Shown: one piece after another, positions 58,496 through 64,000 of the stretch | How positions within the stretch are numbered: position 1 is the stretch's first letter | How the letters are laid out: every line of letters begins with the position of its first letter | Source: HGM20899 sp964615195 | Lineage (GTDB): Bacteria; Pseudomonadota; Gammaproteobacteria; Enterobacterales; Succinivibrionaceae | Reading direction: 5' to 3' | NCBI GenBank assembly: GCA_964615195.1 | Contig: CAZTNG010000003.1 | Location: 3,781 to 67,780 of the forward strand | Length of the DNA stretch: 64,000 bases | Made by a program: the position numbers and the translations under genes | The notes under the pieces: model-generated | Seen by the model: the letters and a program-made list of their open reading frames with translations, nothing else | What the model was told of the DNA's origin: nothing | The model's database searches: none

Positions 58496-59122
58496 ATGAA
58501 ACAGGATGTTGATACACCAATTTTAGGTATAGATGATTTTAAGCTTGATACTAAAAAATCCTTGTACAAAGGATTTTTTAGTATGCAGAGTTATACTTTA
58601 CATTATAAAAGATTTGATGGTGGAGTTAATGGTCCTATAACTAGAGAAATTTTTGAAAGAGGTAATGCTGCCGCAATTGTTCCTTTTGATCCTGTTAGTC
58701 AAAGAATTGTCTTAATAGAACAATTTCGTCCTGGAGCTATTAATGATGATAAATCTCCTTGGCTGTTAGAAATTGTAGCTGGAATGATTGATGCTAATGA
58801 ACAATCATCGACAACTGTTCAAAGAGAGTTGTTTGAAGAAGCCGGAATTAAATGTGAGCGAATTAAATTTGCTACTAAATTTTATACCACTCCTGGTGGG
58901 TCAACAGAAAGTATCGATTTATATGTAGGAAAAGTTAATTCAGATGAAGCTAATGGTTTCCATGGTTTAGAGTGTGAGTGTGAAGATATTAGAGTACTCA
59001 CAGTAACATTAGATGAAGCATTAGATTTAATAGAGAATGGTCGTATTTGTAATGCAATTGCTATTATTGGTATACAGTATTTGGCTTTGCATAAAGACGC
59101 AATCCTAAAGGAATGGCTTTAA
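58496..59122 (+). CDS. nudF: ADP-ribose pyrophosphatase NudF
   Basis: NudF hydrolyses ADP-ribose. The 208-residue protein has the N-terminal YKGFFSMQSYTLHYKRFDG typical of NudF, REIFERGNAAAIVPFDPV, and a perfect Nudix box from G-M-I-D-A-N-E through RELFEEAGI. The ADP-ribose-binding TPGGSTESIDLYVG and the end LECECEDIRV also fit. The start at 58496 is kept, because residues before the later ATG at 58583 are homologous to the family. GGAG lies about 13 bases upstream, rather far. It opens the nudF-cpdA-yqiA-parE series known from E. coli. A terminator-like hairpin lies inside its coding start. Confidence 0.93.
   Translation: MKQDVDTPILGIDDFKLDTKKSLYKGFFSMQSYTLHYKRFDGGVNGPITREIFERGNAAAIVPFDPVSQRIVLIEQFRPGAINDDKSPWLLEIVAGMIDANEQSSTTVQRELFEEAGIKCERIKFATKFYTTPGGSTESIDLYVGKVNSDEANGFHGLECECEDIRVLTVTLDEALDLIENGRICNAIAIIGIQYLALHKDAILKEWL
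58551..58581 (+). repeat. Terminator-like hairpin inside nudF
   Basis: CTAAAAAATCCTT (58551-58563) and AAGGATTTTTTAG (58569-58581) form a perfect 13-bp stem with a 5-base loop. The T-run lies within the 3' arm. It spans codons 19-29 of nudF. Confidence 0.6.
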
Positions 59123-59265
59123 TTAATACAAATTGTGTTTTAGTTCATATTTTAGTAAAAATTTTTATTTACTGATATTTTGTGTGCATTATCTTTCACA
59201 TATATTATTTATTTTTATTTAAAATTAATAAATATCTAGGATGCTATAGGTTATAGGAAATTAAT

Positions 59266-60090
59266 GTGGATAGAGTAACTTTGAAATCATGTAATAACAG
59301 TAATTGCATTACAGCTTTGCAAGTAACTGATATGCATCTTTTTGGTCATGAAAATGATTGTTTACTTGGGATTGATACTGCTTATAGCTTTCAAGCTGTT
59401 ATAGATGCAGTAAGACAACAAAATATCGCATTTGATATTATTCTTGCAACCGGTGATTTATCGCAAGATTACTCATACGATTCATATAAAAGATTCGCTG
59501 AAATGGTTAAGCAATTAGAAAAACCTGTTTTTTGGTTGCCAGGTAATCATGATGATGGCCCTTTAATGAGAAGAATTATGCCTGAATTTGGTGTAAGTAT
59601 TGCTCGTAATATTATAATCGGTGAGTGGCAATTTATAATGCTAAATACACAAGTATACAGTGTTCCTCATGGGTGGATTTTGCCAGATCAGCTTGAGTAT
59701 GCACATAAATGTATTAATGATAATCCTCACTTAAAAACAGTTATTTGTTTGCATCATAATACTTTCCCTGTGAATAGTGCTTGGCTTGATCAGCATGAAT
59801 TAAAAAATAAAAATGAATTACTTGATTTGGTATATAAACATCCTCAAGTTAAATTAGTTTTATGTGGGCACGTACATCAAGAAACTGATTTTGTGAGCAA
59901 TAATGTTCGTTTTATATCATCACCTTCTACTAGCATTCAATTTGAACCTTTAAGTTTTAATTTTGGTTTAGATGCTCAAGGTCCTGGTTGGAGATATCTG
60001 AATTTTTATTCAAATGGAAATATTGATTCAACTGTTTATAGATTAAATTTTGACGATTTTAAACCAGATTTTGCTATTGGTGGTTATTAA
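59266..60090 (+). CDS. cpdA: 3',5'-cyclic AMP phosphodiesterase CpdA
   Basis: CpdA hydrolyses cAMP and so lowers CRP activity. The 274-residue product starts at GTG 59266 (AGGAA 8 bases upstream). It has the metallophosphoesterase motifs in order: LQVTDMHLFG (D-x-H), ILATGDLSQDYS (GDxxx), WLPGNHDDGP (GNHD), ICLHHNTF (HH) and LCGHVHQETDF (GHxH). Together they bind the binuclear metal centre. Order and spacing fit the CpdA family and the E. coli locus (nudF-yqiB-cpdA-yqiA-parE), with yqiB missing here. yqiA follows after 2 bases. Confidence 0.93.
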   Translation: MDRVTLKSCNNSNCITALQVTDMHLFGHENDCLLGIDTAYSFQAVIDAVRQQNIAFDIILATGDLSQDYSYDSYKRFAEMVKQLEKPVFWLPGNHDDGPLMRRIMPEFGVSIARNIIIGEWQFIMLNTQVYSVPHGWILPDQLEYAHKCINDNPHLKTVICLHHNTFPVNSAWLDQHELKNKNELLDLVYKHPQVKLVLCGHVHQETDFVSNNVRFISSPSTSIQFEPLSFNFGLDAQGPGWRYLNFYSNGNIDSTVYRLNFDDFKPDFAIGGY

Positions 60091-60092
60091 GT

Positions 60093-60671
60093 ATGCCTGT
60101 AGTTATTTATGTACATGGTTTCTTATCTTCATCTAAAGCGCGAAAAGCAGTATTAACTAGCGAATTTATTAGCAATAACAATGTTCCTGTTAGTTTTGAA
60201 TCTTATGATTTTTCTGATGATCCACTTGAAGCTTTAAGGGAGCTTGAAAAAATAGTATGTAAACATATTCAAAATGGTGAAAGTGTATTTTTAATTGGTA
60301 GCTCTTTGGGTGGCTTTTTATCTCTGTGTATTTCAACAAAATACAACATTAAAGCTGTACTCATAAACCCTTGTGTTAATCCTTGGGATATTATTCCTAA
60401 TATTCAAGGTTCACTGACAAACCCTTATACTAATCATAAGTTTAATGTATCATCATCTTGTGCTTATGAAATTAAAAAGATTTTTGATGGTTTATCTATT
60501 AATCAGTCATTGTTGGCATTGTATGTACAACGAGGCGATGAAGTCTTAAATTATAAAATTGCTTGTGGTTTGTTGTCTGATGCTGCTTTAATTCACATTG
60601 AAGATGGTGGTAGCCATACTTTTGCAAATTACTCAGTGTGTTTACCTGAAATTTTTAGATTTTTACAATAA
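60093..60671 (+). CDS. yqiA: Esterase YqiA
   Basis: YqiA is an alpha/beta hydrolase with esterase activity in E. coli. The 192-residue protein begins MPVVIYVHGFLSSSKARKAV. It has the nucleophile Ser in LIGSSLGGFLSL at about residue 71 and LINPCVNPW. The acid residue lies in VQRGDEVLNY and the His in DGGSHTFANY, giving a complete triad. The ATG follows cpdA by 2 bases, and parE comes 181 bases later, so it belongs to the cpdA-yqiA pair. Confidence 0.92.
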   Translation: MPVVIYVHGFLSSSKARKAVLTSEFISNNNVPVSFESYDFSDDPLEALRELEKIVCKHIQNGESVFLIGSSLGGFLSLCISTKYNIKAVLINPCVNPWDIIPNIQGSLTNPYTNHKFNVSSSCAYEIKKIFDGLSINQSLLALYVQRGDEVLNYKIACGLLSDAALIHIEDGGSHTFANYSVCLPEIFRFLQ

Positions 60672-60852
60672 AAACTAATTTTATTGTAATTTGATCTTTT
60701 GTAACTAAACTTAATTGCATGTCCATTTCTTGTCGAAAAAGTAATGGTGCAATTTATGCATTTTATAGGATATGTTATAATCAAGAATGTAATATATTAA
60801 AGGGGTTTTTTAGCTCTTTATGTGTCAACTATATTTTTTTGGATGAATTTAA

Positions 60853-62751
60853 ATGACTGCTAATAATTATAATGGCGATGCTATTGAAGTTTTAGAAGGC
60901 CTAGAACCTGTTCGCAGAAGACCGGGAATGTATACAGATACCACTCGTCCAAATCATTTAGGAATGGAAGTAATTGATAATAGTGTGGATGAGGCATTAG
61001 CAGGATATGCATCAAAAATTGATGTTGTATTATACGAAGATCAATCGCTTGAAGTTTGCGATAACGGGCGTGGTATGCCTGTAGATATACATTCTATTGA
61101 AAAGGTACCAGCCATTGAACTCATTTTTGGAAAACTGCATGCTGGTGGAAAATTTTCAAATCAAAATTATACTTATTCAGGAGGACTTCACGGTGTAGGT
61201 GTAAGTGTGGTAAACGCTTTATCCTCTAAGTTAGAAGTTGAAGTTCGCAGAGATTCAAAAGTTTATGCTATGAGTTATCTTAATGGTAATAAATCTGAGA
61301 ATTTACACGTTATAGGTGAAGTTGGAAAGAAAAATACCGGAACTAAAATTAGATTTTGGCCTGATGAAAAATATTTTGATAGTGCAAAATTTAGCGTTAA
61401 ATCATTAGTAAGTTTACTTAAAGCTAAAGCTGTTTTATGTGCAGGCTTGACAATTAATTTTACGGACAAAGTTAATAAAGAAAATTATAGTTGGTGTTTT
61501 AAAGGTGACTTAAAAAGCTATTTACAATCAATTTTAATAAATGAAAATGTGGTCCCTATAGAACCTTATTCAGGTCATAATGAAATTGATGGGTCAATTG
61601 TAGATTGGGCCGTCGTTTGGGGTGTTGAACAAGGTGTAGGAATAACAGAATCATATGTTAATCTGATACCAACACCTTTAGGTGGTACACACGTTAATGG
61701 TTTACGTCAAGCTGTTACAGATGCAATAAGAGAATTTTGTAAAATTCAAAATCTTTTACCAAAAAATATATCATTAATACCTGATGACGTATGGGAACGA
61801 TGTGGTTATGTTCTTTCTGTAAAAATACCTGATCCTCAGTTTTCTGGTCAAACAAAAGAAAAATTGTCATCGAGAGATTGTTTAAATACAGTGGTAAATG
61901 CTGTTAAAGATAATTTTAGTTTATGGTTAAACGCCAATATTGAAATGGCTAAATCAATAGCTGAAATTTGTATTGGTCAAGCAACCTCAAGACTTAAAAC
62001 AGCAAAAACAGTTACGCGAAAAAAAGCTGTTGCTGGACCAACGCTACCTGGTAAATTAAAAGATTGTACTTGTTCTGATCCTATGAGAGGTGAGTTGTTT
62101 TTGGTAGAAGGAGACTCTGCAGGTGGATCGGCTAATAGTGCGAGAGAAAAAGAATACCAAGCTGTTTTGCCTTTGAGAGGTAAAATTTTAAATACTTGGG
62201 AAAAGGATAGTGATGATCTTTATGAATCTCAGTGTATTCATGATATCTCGGTTGCAATTGGCTTAGAACCTGATTGTGATGATTTATCTTCATTGCGTTA
62301 TGGTAAAGTTTGTATATTAGCAGATGCTGATTCTGATGGTTTGCATATAGGCACTTTAATTTGTGCTTTGTTTACAAAGCATTTTAGAAAGGCAGTCGAG
62401 AGTGGACATTTGTATGTTGCAATGCCACCTCTTTATAGAATTGATTGTGGTCACGATAAATATTATGCACTTGATGAAGAAGAACGAGATATTATTATTA
62501 GAAAGATAGAATCAAAAAGGCATGGAAACATTGAAGTTACAAGATTTAAAGGTTTAGGTGAAATGAATCCTGACCAATTAAAAGAAACAACAATGAATCC
62601 AGCAACAAGACGATTGGTTCAACTTACTCTTACAGAAGATAATGAAAAAAATGTAATGCAATTAATGGATATGCTTTTATCTAAAAAAAGAGCTGCTGAT
62701 CGTAGAGAGTGGCTTGAGATAAAAGGTAATCTTGCAGATATTGATGATTAG
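60853..62751 (+). CDS. parE: DNA topoisomerase IV subunit B ParE
   Basis: ParE is the ATPase subunit of topoisomerase IV, which unlinks daughter chromosomes. The 632-residue protein has the GHKL ATPase domain (EVIDNSVDEALAGYA, VCDNGRGMPVDIH, YSGGLHGVGVSVVNALS). The transducer follows, then the TOPRIM domain with LVEGDSAGGSANSARE, LPLRGKILNTWEK and ILADADSDGLHIGTL. It ends TRFKGLGEMNPDQLKETTMNPATRRL. The length and the context after yqiA separate it from GyrB, which is longer. parC is not in the window. Confidence 0.96.
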   Translation: MTANNYNGDAIEVLEGLEPVRRRPGMYTDTTRPNHLGMEVIDNSVDEALAGYASKIDVVLYEDQSLEVCDNGRGMPVDIHSIEKVPAIELIFGKLHAGGKFSNQNYTYSGGLHGVGVSVVNALSSKLEVEVRRDSKVYAMSYLNGNKSENLHVIGEVGKKNTGTKIRFWPDEKYFDSAKFSVKSLVSLLKAKAVLCAGLTINFTDKVNKENYSWCFKGDLKSYLQSILINENVVPIEPYSGHNEIDGSIVDWAVVWGVEQGVGITESYVNLIPTPLGGTHVNGLRQAVTDAIREFCKIQNLLPKNISLIPDDVWERCGYVLSVKIPDPQFSGQTKEKLSSRDCLNTVVNAVKDNFSLWLNANIEMAKSIAEICIGQATSRLKTAKTVTRKKAVAGPTLPGKLKDCTCSDPMRGELFLVEGDSAGGSANSAREKEYQAVLPLRGKILNTWEKDSDDLYESQCIHDISVAIGLEPDCDDLSSLRYGKVCILADADSDGLHIGTLICALFTKHFRKAVESGHLYVAMPPLYRIDCGHDKYYALDEEERDIIIRKIESKRHGNIEVTRFKGLGEMNPDQLKETTMNPATRRLVQLTLTEDNEKNVMQLMDMLLSKKRAADRREWLEIKGNLADIDD

Positions 62752-62762
62752 GATGTCAATAC

Positions 62763-63893
62763 ATGGCTGAAGCAGATGGACAGGAGAAGACCGAGCAACC
62801 CACAGGTAAACGACTTGAGGATTCGCGAAAGAAAGGTCAAATTGCAAGATCAAAGGAGCTTGGGACTTTTTCTGTTCTTATTTCTAGTGTTTGTGGTTTA
62901 TGGCTAGTATCGAATTGGCTATATGAAAGTATTTTGGTTGTTATTCATAAAAGTTTCGTTATAACAAAAAGTCAGTTATTTGATCTAGCTGCTATGGAAA
63001 AATTGTTGAAAGAGGATTTTTTGGCTGTTTCAGCACCAATGATTACAATCTTTGCAATAGTTATTGTGTGTGCGTTTATTGGCAATATTTCTGTAGGTGG
63101 TATGAATTTTAGCCAAGAAGCAATGATGCCAAAGTTTAATAAATTAAATCCGTTGAGTGGTATCAAACGAGTTTTTAGTTTAAATAGTGTGATTGAACTT
63201 ATAAAGGGTATTTTGAAAATTCTTTTAATTGGTTCTTTCTGTTATTTTTTAATAACCGGTAGAATTGAGAATATTCTCTCTTTATCAACTATGGATGTTT
63301 CTTATGCCGTGAGAGAAGCAATTCATATGATGTTTTGGACTATATTGTTTATTGTATGTGCCATGATTCCTATTGTAGCTTTGGATACTCCATACCAACT
63401 TTGGCACCATAAAGAACAACTTAGAATGACAAAGCAAGAAGTTAAAGAGGAATTTAAAAATCAAGAAGGAAATCCTCAAGTTAAATCTCATATGCGACAG
63501 ATGATGTACCAAATGATAAACAGACGTATGATGCAAAAGGTACCTGAAGCAGACGTTGTAGTAACAAATCCAACACATTATGCTGTAGCTTTAAAATATG
63601 ATCAATTTGGTACTACTGCTCCTATAGTTGTGGCTAAAGGTATAGACGATATTGCTGAGAAAATAAAAGAAATTGCAAGAGAAAGTGATGTATTGATTGT
63701 ACCTGCCCCACCTTTGGCGAGATCTCTTTATTATACAACTGATTATGATTGTGAAATACCTAAAGGATTATTTGCTGCTGTTGCACAAGTTTTGGCATAT
63801 GTATTTCAAATGAAACGATTCAAAAAGGGGAAATCTCCCCGTCCAAAGGAAGTTAGCAAAGATCTTCCTATACCTGATGATATGAGATATTAA
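62763..63893 (+). CDS. flhB: Flagellar export gate protein FlhB
   Basis: FlhB is the membrane component of the flagellar type III export gate that switches substrates when hook length is reached. The 376-residue protein has the N-terminal EKTEQPTGKRLEDSRKKGQIARSKEL, four membrane segments between about residues 30 and 215, and a cytoplasmic domain. That domain has the self-cleaving NPTH at N269-H272 in VVTNPTHYAVALKYD and VPAPPLARSLYY after it. It starts 11 bases after parE, far from the flgB-flgI block in this window. That the flagellar operon goes on past the right edge (flhA, flhF or similar) is an inference. Confidence 0.96.
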   Translation: MAEADGQEKTEQPTGKRLEDSRKKGQIARSKELGTFSVLISSVCGLWLVSNWLYESILVVIHKSFVITKSQLFDLAAMEKLLKEDFLAVSAPMITIFAIVIVCAFIGNISVGGMNFSQEAMMPKFNKLNPLSGIKRVFSLNSVIELIKGILKILLIGSFCYFLITGRIENILSLSTMDVSYAVREAIHMMFWTILFIVCAMIPIVALDTPYQLWHHKEQLRMTKQEVKEEFKNQEGNPQVKSHMRQMMYQMINRRMMQKVPEADVVVTNPTHYAVALKYDQFGTTAPIVVAKGIDDIAEKIKEIARESDVLIVPAPPLARSLYYTTDYDCEIPKGLFAAVAQVLAYVFQMKRFKKGKSPRPKEVSKDLPIPDDMRY

Positions 63894-63953
63894 TATTCTT
63901 TAGATAATTTAGTTTAATCATTTTAATCTGTAATTTGGTGGATACCTTTTAGT

Positions 63954-64000
63954 ATGTCTATTTTTGCAGTATTATTTGATTCTAATTATTTGTTTTTTAG
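63954..64000 (+). CDS. Possible start of the next gene (partial)
   Basis: An ATG at 63954 opens a frame to the right edge giving MSIFAVLFDSNYLFF. A GGTGGA stretch lies 11 bases upstream. It is far too short to name. After flhB, flhA would be expected, but the residues do not show its start. Confidence 0.3.
   Translation, partial: MSIFAVLFDSNYLFF

Noticed and set aside
58583..59122. Later ATG as nudF start, making the hairpin a true leader terminator
   Set aside because: Residues before it (YKGFFS) are conserved in NudF, so the hairpin is inside the coding region.

Overview
The window is an AT-rich gammaproteobacterial chromosome segment (a scaffold with one 100-N gap). The gene set points to a motile facultative or strict anaerobe: polar-flagellum genes of the Vibrio/Aeromonas type with H-ring proteins FlgT/FlgO/FlgP, the focA-pflB formate/pyruvate module with ycaO, NQR maturation genes, and an ArcB/ArcA pair. 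Very low GC, pyruvate formate-lyase and this gene order fit a gut or rumen member of the Aeromonadales such as Succinivibrionaceae. That placement is inferred from content, not from a marker-gene search. No insertion sequence, prophage or CRISPR array was seen.

Layout. 1-14.3 kb: end of a small membrane protein, tRNA-Arg(CCT), then flgT, flgOP, flgA-flgM-flgN, cheV-cheR and flgBCD, flgE, flgFGH, flgI. Sigma-54 type -24/-12 elements precede flgO, flgB, flgE, flgF and flgI, and a sigma-28 promoter precedes flgM. The block stops at flgI, with flgJ, flgK and flgL not following. 14.3-20.2 kb: a secreted unknown, the divergent biotin genes bioBFC/bioA, and an unknown lipoprotein. 20.4-28.4 kb: proS, nqrM-apbE, mpl, and lolB-ispE-prs. 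28.6-34.2 kb: ycaO, then focA-pflB behind a perfect FNR box. 34.4-43 kb: a membrane-anchored unknown, asd, a receiver-TPR regulator, tRNA-Tyr, an unknown protein, an Smr protein, and mtnN-cobD/cbiB-btuF. 43-50.4 kb: gltB-gltD and yhcC. 50.4-51.4 kb: a short flagellin gene with a strong sigma-28 promoter, next to the assembly gap (51409-51508). 51.6-56.2 kb: glgC, arcB, a separate HPt gene and arcA facing them. 56.6-64 kb: a class I type dihydroorotase, nudF, cpdA, yqiA, parE, flhB and the first codons of another gene.

How it fits together. The flagellar genes show a tiered sigma-54 then sigma-28 scheme: hook-basal body genes on -24/-12 promoters, flgM and flagellin on sigma-28 promoters. Anaerobic metabolism is represented by FNR-controlled formate export and pyruvate cleavage, and by ArcB/ArcA. 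The most unusual point is that the ArcB phosphorelay is split: the sensor protein ends after its receiver domain, and the histidine phosphotransfer domain is a separate, translationally coupled protein. Its PAS domain keeps only one of the two redox cysteines of E. coli ArcB. Other points of interest are a DnaJ-like cysteine cluster at the end of an enlarged FlgO, a Bacteroidetes-like dihydroorotase, a module shared by two unknown envelope proteins, and a repeat array ahead of gltB.
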